This document shows, piece after piece, positions 1 through 11,600 of a stretch of 64,000 nt of DNA. Origin of the DNA: Pochonia chlamydosporia 170. Taxonomy: Eukaryota > Ascomycota > Sordariomycetes > Hypocreales > Clavicipitaceae. The position numbers and the translations under genes were made by a program. Below the pieces are notes generated by a model. The model was not told the DNA's origin, did no database searches, and worked only from the letters and a program-made list of their open reading frames with translations. Every line of letters starts with the position of its first letter. The first letter of the stretch is position 1. The DNA lies in contig NC_035795.1 in assembly GCF_001653235.2 (NCBI RefSeq), positions 2,480,001-2,544,000 of the forward strand. The letters run 5' to 3'.

Positions 1-415
1 GAATGACAAAGAAAAAAAAAAACACACACACATTATCGCAGATATAATTGCACAGTAACATGAGGCGGAATCGCTTACATTGAAAGGCGATAATACAGGG
101 TAAGCTCGGTGGCAGCAACAGTTCGTTCCAAGGCCCAATCAGATGTGGCGACCGGCAACTGGAGACGGGAAAGTGCTGACAAATGGGGCGTCCAATATGA
201 GCGTCGATAAGTGCAACGGCAATGTGAGATCAATGCAAAACATCCCCACTTCCTGTGAATTCAAGGCCCCCAACCAACCTCAGTCGCATCACCTTGGCAG
301 ACACTTTTCTCACCATCTTGCGGAAAGGAAAACGCGTTGACGGTCGCATTCATATTTGACACATGTCCCCTCTGCCCTCTGTGAAAGCAGAGGGAGCCGT
401 GCGTACATCAAAGAG
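1..415. other. Upstream region of the first transcription factor gene
   Basis: No gene is visible. The first bases hold an A-run (about 12-22) followed by a short CA repeat. The rest is presumably the promoter and 5' leader of the zinc-cluster gene that starts at 416. An ATG at 363 lies out of frame with that gene and could begin a short upstream ORF. Confidence 0.5.
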
Positions 416-2266
416 ATGTCTTCCTCCTCAGTCCCCACCATGTCGCTCTTTCGGCAACTCATGTCCAACAGCAAGACCCGCTCATCGGGGGGATGTTGGA
501 CATGCAGAGTGAGACGCAAGAAGTGTGCAGAGAATCGCCCAGAGTGTGATACCTGCAAAGCTCTTGAAATCACATGCTATTTCCAGGATGAAAAACCAGA
601 TTGGATGGATGGAGGACCCAAGCAGAGGGCGATGGCTGATAAGATCAAGGCTGAAGTGAAGAAACAGGCCAGCCAGAGGAGAGACCGCAAATATCTGGAG
701 ATGTTGGAAGCAGGGACTAAGATGGTGAGCATAAGCGACAAGGACGATTCTTCAGCAAACGGCCGTCTTGGGAAGGACCCCATGTCTGGTGCTTCAGATA
801 CAGACCCGTCTCTTCGTGGCCACGGGACAGGCTCATCACCCGAATCAAGCAACACAAATGGCACCTCTCCTCCAGAGGCTCCGTGGCACAGTCAAGTTTT
901 TGTGCGTCAAGAGGATAACGACAATGCTCCGGATACCGACCTGCACTTTTTAATGATATATCTCGACTACGTCTTCCCCTATCTATTTCCACATTACCGA
1001 CCACCTGTTCTGGCTGGCGGTCGTGGTTGGATCTTGGATGTTTTGCAAAGTAACAGATCTGTCTACCACACTGCAGTCTCTCTGGCAAGCTCCTTCTTTG
1101 CCATTGTTTTGGCAAATGGTGAAAAGGAGCATGAGCAATGTACGATGCGAATGGTGCACCGACTTGAAAGCCAGCTCGAATTGGGACTCAAAGAGCTGTC
1201 CAAAGAGATGTGCTATATCAACGCCAGCAGGACCGGCTTTGACAAGCAGAAGGGCCTTATAGTGATGCAAAGTATCATTCAGATGCTCTTTTTCGAGGTC
1301 GCAACATCAAAGAAGGAGAATTGGCGAATGCATCTTGACGCTGCGATTGCTTTGTTCGTGCAGATTCTGCCCAAGGCGGATGACTGGAGAGTAACACTGC
1401 ACGGCTTGTACAGCCCAAAATGGCCACCGCCTGAAATTGGCATGAGACGACCGTGGAGCACTAACCAAGCAGCCTTGCGCTTCTTCACAGCAACCCTCCT
1501 CTACATTGATGTTTTGTCAAGTGTGACACTTGCGAGCGCACCGAGATTGCACCAATATCACGACGTCATCATTCCCGCGTGCGAAGAATTCCACAGAAGT
1601 ATCGAACCCGTCCCTGCTGGACCGTTAAGCATGAATGAGTTCTTTGGATTGCCTAATTGGATAATCCAACTTCTCGGCAACGTGGCCGCGTTGGAATCTT
1701 GGAAACGTGTCCAGAAACAAATGGGTTCCTTGTCAGCCAACGAGCTGGTGTCGCGGGGAAAGGTCCTTTCTGATGGAATTAAGACTGGCGTTGACATTCT
1801 GGAGAATCACCCAGAATTGCGAAGCCCAACCCAAGGAGTGTTCCCTCTACTGGTGGCGGATCCCGTGACGGGATCTCACGCAGAGGAACAACCAAGGTTC
1901 CAGATGATTTGGCTACTCGCAACGCTGAGTTACCTGAATGTGGTCGTGTCTGGATGGCAGCCATCGAGCCCTGAAATTCGCTGGTCCGTTTCAAAAGCGA
2001 CAGTATTGCTAAGCTCGCTCCCAAAGGGAACTTGGTTACGAGCCTTGGCGTGGCCAATGTGCGTTTGTGGTTGTCTTTCACCACCAGAGGATGAAGACAA
2101 GTACCGTCAAATAGCACAACGACTTGGTGCTCTGCAAATATTTGGTACGGTGAAGGAGGCTATGGAGGTCATGGAGAAGGTGTGGTTTATGCGTGGGCAG
2201 ATTGACGAGTCTTGGGATGTGGCACGCTGCATGAATATCTTGGGCCACGGCATCTTGTTGATCTGA
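416..2266 (+). CDS. Zn2Cys6 transcription factor (616 aa)
   Basis: This is a fungal zinc-cluster DNA-binding regulator, expected in the nucleus. A binuclear cluster is visible at residues 27-54 with spacing C-x2-C-x6-C-x6-C-x2-C-x6-C, followed by a basic Lys/Arg linker. The remaining 550 or so residues are helical and hydrophobic and look like the fungal-specific regulatory domain of the Fungal_trans_2 type. The frame is open without introns. The first in-frame ATG is at 416, since the frame further upstream has only non-ATG codons. The next gene, also a zinc-cluster factor, lies 329 bp downstream on the same strand. Target genes cannot be told from sequence. Length and layout are usual for the family. 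Confidence 0.87.
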   Translation: MSSSSVPTMSLFRQLMSNSKTRSSGGCWTCRVRRKKCAENRPECDTCKALEITCYFQDEKPDWMDGGPKQRAMADKIKAEVKKQASQRRDRKYLEMLEAGTKMVSISDKDDSSANGRLGKDPMSGASDTDPSLRGHGTGSSPESSNTNGTSPPEAPWHSQVFVRQEDNDNAPDTDLHFLMIYLDYVFPYLFPHYRPPVLAGGRGWILDVLQSNRSVYHTAVSLASSFFAIVLANGEKEHEQCTMRMVHRLESQLELGLKELSKEMCYINASRTGFDKQKGLIVMQSIIQMLFFEVATSKKENWRMHLDAAIALFVQILPKADDWRVTLHGLYSPKWPPPEIGMRRPWSTNQAALRFFTATLLYIDVLSSVTLASAPRLHQYHDVIIPACEEFHRSIEPVPAGPLSMNEFFGLPNWIIQLLGNVAALESWKRVQKQMGSLSANELVSRGKVLSDGIKTGVDILENHPELRSPTQGVFPLLVADPVTGSHAEEQPRFQMIWLLATLSYLNVVVSGWQPSSPEIRWSVSKATVLLSSLPKGTWLRALAWPMCVCGCLSPPEDEDKYRQIAQRLGALQIFGTVKEAMEVMEKVWFMRGQIDESWDVARCMNILGHGILLI

Positions 2267-2595
2267 TGTGCTGCTCCATTAACGCGGCCCTGACGAACTG
2301 CTTTTGCATTACAAGAACACGATACCTTTGGGAGTTTTGTATGGATTATATCAATTGAATGGAGCGACTGTGCCTCTTCCAATGTAATAGTGCCGCTCCG
2401 GCCATATGTCCTACCCTTGAATCCATCTGAATGACGGTGTTACGGGAACCTGACTTGATTGCAAGAGCCGACAGTACAACCTGCCCAGTGTTGCAACCAG
2501 CGCACACGGTACAGCCACGCTTGCAGGCACATACTGTCGGATAGATAAGTCGCAGCAAATCGCACCAAGCCCGTAAATTTCCCGAGAATAAAACA
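2267..2595. other. Spacer between two zinc-cluster genes
   Basis: This stretch carries the 3' end of the first regulator and the promoter of the second. I see no reading frame with coding character and no recognisable binding-site array. Confidence 0.4.
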
Positions 2596-5050
2596 ATGTC
2601 TTTTCAATCAGCCGACCTGGGTTTTAATTCACGGAGCCATGATGAACCGATCCTTGCGCCGATGAAGTCCGCTGACCCGGTCGTGACGGTGGAAACTTCT
2701 TACCACACACGGATGAAGAGACACAGTGCTTCCGAGCCGCGCTTCCACCGTCGCACACAAACTCTCCAACTCCACAAACAGCACATCCGACCATGCATGA
2801 ATGCGTGCCGCCATTCAATGGAGGACGATAACGGAACAGAGTCGCCCACAGAGCCTGGGCCGCCCCGATACATCCGCAGTCGCATCGCGAATGCGTGCGA
2901 TGGATGCAAAGCGCGTAAAGTCAAATGTGACGGCAAATTACCTTGTGGTTATTGCGCAGGGAGACAGCGGCCTCAGACATGTCATTACTCACCACAACGG
3001 CGGCGAAGGCCAGCAAGTAGGCAGGTGTCAAAGAATGTGGACAACGGTGTGGAAACGAGAATGCCGAGAAATCGGTCAATCGGCGCGGAAAACGCACCGA
3101 CAACAAGGACGAGTGCCTCCAATGCTCGAGTAGCGGACAGTGGACATGGAACTACTAATGGTGCAGTCGAACCATCGGCGGAAGATGACACAGAGGTTCC
3201 ACGAGAAGCGCGGTTATTGTGCGATGCGCAAGGAAAGCTGATATTTATTGGGGACTGCGCCCCCTTGTCCTTTTTCCAGTCCGTTCGACAATTGGTGACG
3301 AGTCGTGTTGGACAGCATGCTTTTGCTCCTGAAAGCAGTCGATACTCGGTTTTGGAGAATGCGCCTGCTGGGTTTTCGACTAGAGAAAGAGCCAGTAATG
3401 GCATTGGAAGCCCTCCGGATGTGAGGAACCTTGATTTTGAGGCGGTTGTGACGAACTACCTCGTGGCCACGACAAGTTTAGCGGATCTGTTTGACAACTC
3501 GAAGCTGCTCAATGATTTGCTTCTGTGGGTGAATCATGAACAAAGATTGGATGATCTAACTTCGGTTGTCAATTACCTCGTTCTGGCTATCGGCAGCTTA
3601 AAGGATAATGAGCCGCTGTCCCAGGAATGCTTTGCATATGCCCAAAGTAAAGCATTTGCTACGTTAAGTAGCAATCTCAGTGTCGGAACGGTCCAAGCGT
3701 TTATTCTTATTACCATGTACATGCTTTGTACTTGCCAAATAAACGGAGCGTTTTTATTTTTCGGAATAGCTGCCCGGGCGGCGTACTCGATTGGCATTCA
3801 TCGGACAGAAGTAAATGCTCGATTTGGCCCCGATGCTCACCGCCAACGGGATCGACTGTGGAAGAGGGTACGAACTGTGGACTTATTTCTCAGCATATCG
3901 ATGGGCCGCCCGCCGTCTACTTCGGACGTTGATTGCACTGTGCCGTTTCGGAATGTCGATGCTAACGGAGACGAGACTCTCGATCTATTAAACGCATCTT
4001 TGCAGGTCCTCCTTATCACAGAGAGAATTGTGGTTGAGATTTATTCGAGACGAAAGATTTCGCTACAGCTTACGGAAGGCATATCGCATCAATTACGAGA
4101 CTGGTCAGGGCGCTGGCTGCAGCAGTTGAAGGAAGTTATCGCTCGGACTGACCTGAGAAGCGTGGCCGAAATCAGCGGTGCTTGCCAAGTTTTGTCGTCG
4201 TACTACTATGCTGTCATGCTGGTTTCAAGACCATTTCTCATGTATGAGCTTGTTCGGAGATTGTCTGACAATCCATCCCTGGCGGGAAGGTCATCTATGA
4301 CGTCTGGTAAGTCGAAGCTTGCGGATGCATGTATCGATGCGGCGAGTTTAATGGTTGATCCTATATTGGATCTAATCAACCGAGGGGTATTAAACGGTAG
4401 AGCGCCGTTGCTTGTGTAGGTTCACCTTCCACTAAGAGCATAAACACTTGATGCTAATTGATGACTGTAGAAGTTGGTTATTCGCCTCTTCTCTGGTTCT
4501 GGGTGTCGGTCTACTGGGAGGTTTTGGGCGCATATTAGAAAAGTATTGTCGCATGTCCATCCAGGCCCTCGACCATTTTGCGAAAACCGACAGCCACGCC
4601 ACGCAGTATTCACTCATTGCTCAATCTCTTCTCATGACGGCCCTGGAGCATCTTGAGCGACGGGAACTACAAGAACGGCTACGAAGGACAGAAAACTCGA
4701 GCCAGCTATTCGGCTTGATGCCATCAGAGCCACGCACAACGCCTGGAGGTTCTACGCCTGGTAGGGATATCTCTCAGCACACAGGCCGAAGTCCTTTGCC
4801 GGCCACATTCAGAGAACGGGAGCCGCTGGATCGGTCGTTTTTGCAGCATCAGGGGGTACAAGGAGCTCCGTCTCCGAGATTGGCCGAGATTGATTCGGCC
4901 TTTTTAGGATTGACAGAGTCGTTGATGCAGACGCCGGATAACAATTATTGGAATGGGAATGTGGGAAGCGATGCGGATGCAGGTTCGGCATTAAACCTGT
5001 TTCCGCTGCTGGAGGCTGGGGGAGGGATCGATTTGGCGCATTATTTCTGA
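2596..5050 (+). CDS. Zn2Cys6 transcription factor with Fungal_trans-like domain (799 aa)
   Basis: This is a nuclear zinc-cluster regulator. Exons are 2596..4415 and 4471..5050. The 55-nt intron begins GTAGGT, has a GCTAAT branch-like site and ends CTGTAG; splicing joins the frames exactly (phase 2), whereas without it the frame stops at 4417. The cluster spans residues 101-129 with spacing C-x2-C-x6-C-x5-C-x2-C-x8-C. The middle part has the hydrophobic block and an Arg-rich WKRVR-like stretch followed by SMGRPPS, typical of the Fungal_trans middle homology region. The 100-residue N-terminal extension before the cluster is rich in His, Arg and Ser; a shorter protein starting at Met75 is possible. 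It is convergent with the UNC93-like gene. Confidence 0.87.
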
Positions 5051-5557
5051 GTCATTGTCGGTCTTTTTGTTGGCTAGATGTCTCGGTTTATTGCCATGTG
5101 TCATGTTACGATTGAATGTCTATCACTGTACAAGAAGACTCCCATCCGCAAGGATACGGCTGCGTTTGTTGCTTTTCGCTGTCGAGGTTCGGTGTCGGAT
5201 ATCATGGTGCAGGATCCGAACTTCCGAGGCCCAGAGACATACATATACATGCAGCCCCACTGAGACGAGGAGACTGTTTATAGAAGGAGATTTACGTATC
5301 AACGATTTTGTTGAGTAATGGATTGGTAACGAATATTAGATGTATACTGCCTGTGTTTGTTGTGGACGGAATCTTGCTGCAAGTAACTGCCTTTAGGAAA
5401 CTCTTTTGCCGACTCAAGCCAAAGCTTGTATGCATGATATGGCTCCAGCGCGCAACTGCAACATACAAGTTACACACGCGAGATCGATGATCAGTGTGCA
5501 ATGAGGGACACGCGTCCGCCTTGTTGAACAAAGCATTGCCCCATTCAGTTCCGATTA
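5051..5557. other. Convergent 3' intergenic region
   Basis: This lies between the 3' ends of the second regulator (plus) and the UNC93-like gene (minus). Only short frames without coding character are present. Confidence 0.4.
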
Positions 5558-7199
5558 TCACAATCTACGACCAGGTACGTCAATCTCGTCGAGCGACACG
5601 TCCTCTGCGCAATGCGCATTTTCTGACTCCAAACCCTTCTTCTGCTCCTCCACTGCGACAGGCACAATAACATTGTCCTCGGAAAAGTAGAGACTATCCT
5701 TTACGTGATAAACCAAAGCCCAGACAATCCCAGCAATACCCAAGATGTACAGCCTAAACACACATTAGCTCGAGTATTCCGTGTCAAGAAATGCATAAAG
5801 CGCAACATACACAAGCTGCAGCGTAACCTGGCCCAAAAAGCTGACACCCTCACCGGCCATGATGAATGAAATCATCATACCAAGCGCCGAATAAAACTTA
5901 AACATGCCGGCCACGCGTGCCAATATCCCAGGATCATTCGTCGTAGCAGAAAGCGTGTACTCGGTGCACATCTGATACCCAGAGTAAATCGCCGCAAAGA
6001 GAACGTAGCATGCAAACAGTCCCGGCCACTGAGGATCAGTCCAATCTGCTCCAGCTGGTTTCGTCAGCGAGTCGACCTTGTTTACTCGCAGCCAGCCGAT
6101 GAGCCCGGTACTTGCTCCAACGGCAATGGTGCCCATTATTGAGATGCCGATGAGACCTCTTGTTCTACGTGACTGGACGTATTTGCCGTCGAGGATGAGG
6201 ACCAGGATGGCGGGGACGAAGACCTGTGTGGCTTGATAGGCGAAGTTGTTGACGGAGCGTGTGCGCAGGTTGAAGTATTTGGCTGTTGATGTTAGTTGGT
6301 TCCGGAAGATGGTGGAAGATGGTTATGGTAGTACAATTTACGCTGCTCACGAGGGCGAGTGCCATCTCGCAGACGAGTTGGGCTGGCGCTGTGAGGAGAT
6401 ACTTGTAGTCGCACATGACGGCTACGGTGCCCTTTAACTCAGGCCAGAACTTGGCGGGTTTGAAGATGGCAATATGTGTTCCATCCTCCCGAACGACTTT
6501 CTTAGGGTTGACGATGAAGAAGAGTGCGATGAAGATGGCGCTTGAGTGGATGACGATAAAGGTGATGTATACGGGTGTTGATACACCGACTGGTTTTTTC
6601 TGGTCGATGGAGAGGCTAAGTGAGACAGAGCTTCCTATCATGGCGCCTATACTTTTGAGAATCCATTGTATGCTGATGTACTACTGTTGAGTTAATATTA
6701 ATCATCACCAATAGATCTGTGTATTATCGTACCAATCCCTTGTCTTTCTCTTGAGCATAGCTGAACTGTACGTATGCAGCAGCAGTCCATAGAAAGCCAG
6801 CGGTCAATCCTAGTATCGCGCCTGAGAGGAGTGCGAACCACGCATTTCCAGTTCGATCGTAGTACCACAGCCCTCCGACATAGCAGGGATAGCCCAAGGA
6901 GCCAATCATGAGACTTAGCTTTGGGCGCAGGATGTTGAGAATGGTGCCGCCAAAGAGGCCGACTAAGGCGAATAGGCCGTACAGGATGGCATTGGTCTTG
7001 TTAGCTACGTCTGCTGAGGATGGCTGTCCGCCGCCGGCGCCGAGGCCGGTGAGCGCGGTGTAAATGCCTGGTAGGCATAATAAGATGCTTCAACAATTAG
7101 CAGTATTCTCAACATGAGGAGTGGGGAAGTAAAAGCGTCTTACCATCCTACTACGAAGTTTTGTGTAAATGGCCTGTATAAACTGAATTTTGATGCCAT
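5558..7199 (-). CDS. UNC93-like MFS membrane protein (474 aa)
   Basis: This is a polytopic membrane protein of the major facilitator superfamily, UNC93-like branch, with about 11-12 hydrophobic segments. Substrate is unknown. Five exons on the minus strand: 7144..7199, 6733..7087, 6335..6680, 5811..6282 and 5558..5753. Every junction is in phase. The protein starts MASKFSLYRPFTQN, followed by the family-like Leu-Pro-Gly-Ile-Tyr region. After the third intron it reads SSVNSKYFNLRTRSVNN, matching the conserved NLRTRS stretch of fungal UNC93 proteins, which fixed the donor at 6334. The last intron has a GTATGT donor. The C-terminal tail is acidic and cytosolic in character. It is convergent with a zinc-cluster gene that could, but need not, control it. 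Confidence 0.85.
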
Positions 7200-9357
7200 G
7201 GCTATTTCTGGCCAATTGCCGGTGGCGTTGGAATTGAGACCGGAAACATGCTCACGGCTGACGAATTTGCGTATTTTAAATATATTACTCTTCTGTAAGA
7301 CATGGTGCGGGACCAAGGTAACACGAATAACGCGAACAAAGTCAAAGCGTTTGGGTAGACATGTTGGACAGAGAGTGCTGGCTAGCTTCACCGCTCGAAA
7401 CTCGCATATATAACCTGCATTTGAGGGTTCTTCCTTTGGGCCGATGAATGGAGAAGTGTACCAGACAGCGAAAATTGACTGTTAATCTGCTGTTGGCAGT
7501 ATGCACGGTTCCGATTTGGTCCAGTGTAAGCATCACAGGGACACTTTTTGAGTCGCACAAGCTACGGAATCAACAAAGTCTGCGAATGGTTACCCTCTTG
7601 TAAGTGGCCAATTCTACATTCAGTCCACTTGGTCCGCTTTTGAACCTGTCGAGCTAGGTTACATTAAAGTTGGGACCACTAATAACTTATTAAAGGAATT
7701 ATCGAAGGCTGGAGAAGTAGTGGTTCTTGAAAGTGAGGCCAGGATCTTGGTCGACAGACTCGACACGATTTCCCCGCATGCTCGGACCTCTTTCACACCA
7801 GAAATAGAAACTGGAGCAAGTGCCGAAGTAACCTTGCGTCGGTCAGGAATGTCCAGACTCCAGGCATTGAACGTTTGTACCGAGTGGTTAGAACGAATTC
7901 AATGAGCTTTGTAAACACTGATTAATCGAAGCTATTCGTCGCTTGGCATCCACCTCAACATGGTTCCTGGTGGATTTGTACAGCAAAAGGTTGTTCCCAA
8001 AACGACGTGACGGACGATTTTAGGTGGTAGTCTTTGCCCGTCTAAACATGTCAGAGTCTTCACAGGTTCGATTATAAGACTCTGTCAGCACCGCCACCCC
8101 GGACCGGTCTTCATGACTTTCAGAACTTTGCAATTGACTCACTGTTGTCTGAAGCATATGCCCAAGTTGGTTCCTTGAAATCATGCAGGGGTTTGGTAAC
8201 CTTCGCACAGCAGCATCGCACAATGACGGACTGGTCCGGCGGCGGGTTCGCATGGTCTACGTAACGGGTTTGGTGAAATACATGTGGCAATTTTATGGCA
8301 GTTGAAGTAGTACATAGGAGCTGTTTTCATATTGATATCCATTTAATTTGCGACATCAGCAGTGCAGTAGCAGCTATCGCTTGTGTGATTTCCCTATGCA
8401 AGTCCACTTCTTAGAGATCGGCGTCGCCCTCGTCGGGCCTGCTGCTGCTGGGCGGTGGAACGTGGATGTGCATCAGCCAGGCGGCTCTGTGTAGTTGAAC
8501 CCCGTTGACTCTGATTGTGCTGGTTGTGATCTGAAAAGCTTTTGGCGGCGGCAGAAGTGCCCCGACAATTTCTGAATCAGCACAGTCTAAAAACGATTCT
8601 AATAAGCGATAATGAAGGAATGTTCATGATAATTCTTCCTTTTAGATGTGAAATTAAGATACCGTGATAGAGGATGAAGCTTGATGAGGATGTCAACGAG
8701 CGACGACAAGATGGAATGAGCTATCGATGTGTGCTTTATTTTACATATTTTTCTCAAGACGTGAGTTCAGTATCCAAGACATCACCATGATATGCCATCA
8801 CGTGGGCGTCTTCGATATTATACGAGCTAGGTTCAACGCTTGTTTTTTTTTTTATCTGTCAATAAGACATCTGAGGCCCGAACATTTGCTCGTTTGTGTC
8901 AAATGCCGAACTGTTATAAACGATGTCCCCAAACCGATCGAACTTCCACACCTAGAGTCTGGTTGGAAATAACCTTGGTTCACAAAGTGAGCGGCGGTCC
9001 AAGTCCGTCTGGTCAAGTGTGGTGTCCCGCAAGAGCAAGTCCAAATCGGGCGACCGGCTCCGAGGACACCGAGGACCGGAGCGGCGGCATTCATCGTGAC
9101 TTCCTGCGAATGCGAGGACGGGCGGGGGGCTTGACATGGACCATTTCGATGGACCATTTCTCGCATTTACATGCCTATTTTGACTTTGACAACCTTGCCC
9201 AATTCATGCATTGCATCCAACATCAGTTGACCTCAAGCTTCTGCGTTGTGCCTATCGCACCGACACACCATTGAAGATTACACCTGGCATACCATCCAGC
9301 CAATACTCCTCACAACTCACTACCTCAATCCAAACCCTCCGCCTCCGCACTTAGACA
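7200..9357. other. Gene-poor stretch upstream of the amidase gene
   Basis: No convincing gene is present in 2.1 kb. Frames are short, and none shows a family signature or a splice pattern that would extend it. A T-run lies at 8843-8853. The stretch contains the promoter of the UNC93-like gene at one end and of the amidase at the other. Confidence 0.4.
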
Positions 9358-11400
9358 ATGAGTTGGCAAGAAGCTGCAAAGGCTGCCCAGCAGTCTGTCA
9401 TTGTCTCCATCCCCGCAAAATGGAGAATTGCCCCGGAAATCTTGGCCGCAAAACCAATCAATGTCAGCAAAGTCATTGAAGAAAACAAGCTTCTCAATGC
9501 GAAACAACTCGAGATTACGTCCAAGGATGGCACTGAAATTTTGGAAAATATCCAAAAAGGAGCTTGGACCGCCACTGAGGTAGCGGATGCGTTTTGTGCG
9601 AGGGCTGCTCTTGCGCACCAGTTGGTACATCAGTCATCAATGTCCATCCTACCTCAGTAAATAACCTCAGAAGCTAATGTACTGTAATCTAGACAAATTG
9701 CCTTATTAGTTTCTTTCCAGATGAAGCACTTGCGCAAGCTGCTCAACTCGACAAGACTTTTAAAGAGACTGGTAAACTCGTCGGGCCGCTGCATGGGCTG
9801 CCCATTTCCATCAAGGTAGACAACGACTGACCCCTTGAAAGATGTTGAAATTTAATTGCTGACTGTAGTGACTAGGATACGTATCATGTAAAAGGAAAGG
9901 CATCTACACTTGGATACGTGACACTCAAGGACAACGTTGTGGACGATGATGCAGTCGTGGTGCAGTTGCTCCGTGAAGCTGGCGGTATGTGACTATTCTT
10001 GGCCTCAGATGAGTCAAGTACAAGTGCGCTCACACCACATAGCCGTCATTCATTGCAAAACAACAATGCCCCAAGCCGGCATGGCCCTTGAAACAGCGAG
10101 CAACCTCTGGGGTGTAACACTGAACCCTTTCAACACCAATTTCGGCGCCGGCGGCTCATCCGGAGGTGACGGAGCTCTCATCGCCATGAGAGGCGCTGTG
10201 ACAGCACCCATGACAGATATTGGGGGCAGTATTCGCTCCCCGGCTGCGTTTAACGGGCTCTATGCTATCCGCCCTACGGCTGATCGCATGCCCAAGACGG
10301 GAATGCACAGCTGGAACCCGTCTCAGATGTCTATCCGGGTGTCGTGCGGTCCGGGAACTCACACCATGCGTGACTTGAAGAAGATGACTCCGGTGTTGAA
10401 CGGTGCCAATGCGGCGTTTGATATAAGTTGTGCGCCAGTACCGTGGCGAGATGTTCCCCCATCCAAGGAAAAGTTGACCATTGGGCTGTTGGCATATGAC
10501 GAGGTAGTTATGCCTCATCCCCCGGTGATAAGGGCGTTGAAGGAAACTGTTGAGAAGCTGGAAGCGGCAGGTCATGAAGGTATGTTGAAGGCAAAGGACC
10601 TGGCATAATCACAAAGATCTATCTAACCTGTGCTAGTCATTGAGTTTAAGCTACCATTCTCGTCATGGGAGATCAAGCAGAGGACTGTATGCAATGCCCG
10701 CCTAATCGTATTATCCTTTGCTAACAGCATGTCCAGTTCAATTTATACTTCCAAACCGGCTGCGCAGAGCAAAAGGCTCTTATGAAAGAAACCGATGAGC
10801 CCATGCTGCCCGTATTCAAGCACTACCTCGATACCTTCAACGTCCGCCCCCTAGCCGCAACAGAATGCCTCAAAGTATGCGTCCGCCGCATGAAACTGCA
10901 CATTACTATGCTAACAATGCCGCAGCTGAACCGTGAACTTGTCGCCAACAAGCTCCTCTTCCGCGACGCATGGGACAAGACCGCCCAGTCCACCACCTCA
11001 AGGAAGCCTATTGACGCTCTGCTATGTCCCGTCGCGCCGTCTCTCAGCATTCCGCATGACTTTCCGATTTGGTGGGGATACACTAGTTTGTTCAATTACC
11101 TGGATTACCCATCTACTGTGCTGCCGTGCCGAAAGATGAAGGTTGATCCTGTTTTGGATGCGAAGGATCCTGTATTCAAGCCTAACGAGGGTTTTGCAGA
11201 CTTTGATAAGTTGAATTGGGACATGTGTAAGTACAGCTCTATCAAGTTTACTGGTTTAACGAGTTTGTCTAACACATATTGCAGATGACGTTGAAAAGTT
11301 TGCAGACTCACCCATTACGATACAGCTTGTTGCGAGGCCATTCAAGGATGAGGAGCTACTAAACATGTCCGAGGTTGTGGATGGCGTGATCAATGCGTAG
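9358..11400 (+). CDS. Amidase-signature family hydrolase (563 aa)
   Basis: This enzyme hydrolyses a C-N amide bond; the exact substrate is unknown. Seven exons: 9358..9624, 9693..9815, 9876..9984, 10043..10579, 10637..10686, 10737..11226 and 11285..11400, all joined in phase. The full Ser-cisSer-Lys triad is visible: Lys130 in GLPISIKD, Ser205 in the GGSSGG box and Ser229 in DIGGSIR. The spacings (75 and 24 residues) equal those of mammalian FAAH (K142, S217, S241). The protein resembles fungal acetamidase-type enzymes, has no signal peptide and is probably cytosolic. Its 3' end faces the kynureninase gene 200 bp away, with a dioxygenase of the same pathway beyond. A role on N-formylkynurenine or another tryptophan-derived amide is possible but unproven. 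Confidence 0.9.
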
Positions 11401-11600
11401 TGCTGTTTGTTGAACCATGATTAGATTTGACTCGCTAGATGAGAGGCGTCGGAGTTAAAGCTTGTTCAGCCATTTCTACCTAGACTGCACGAAACTTCAT
11501 AACGCACTTATTCACATAGCAGACTCGCTAACCAATATTGAACATCAATCATCATTAAATTTTACTCGTGATGCCTCGCTAATCTATATTCCTTCCTGAT

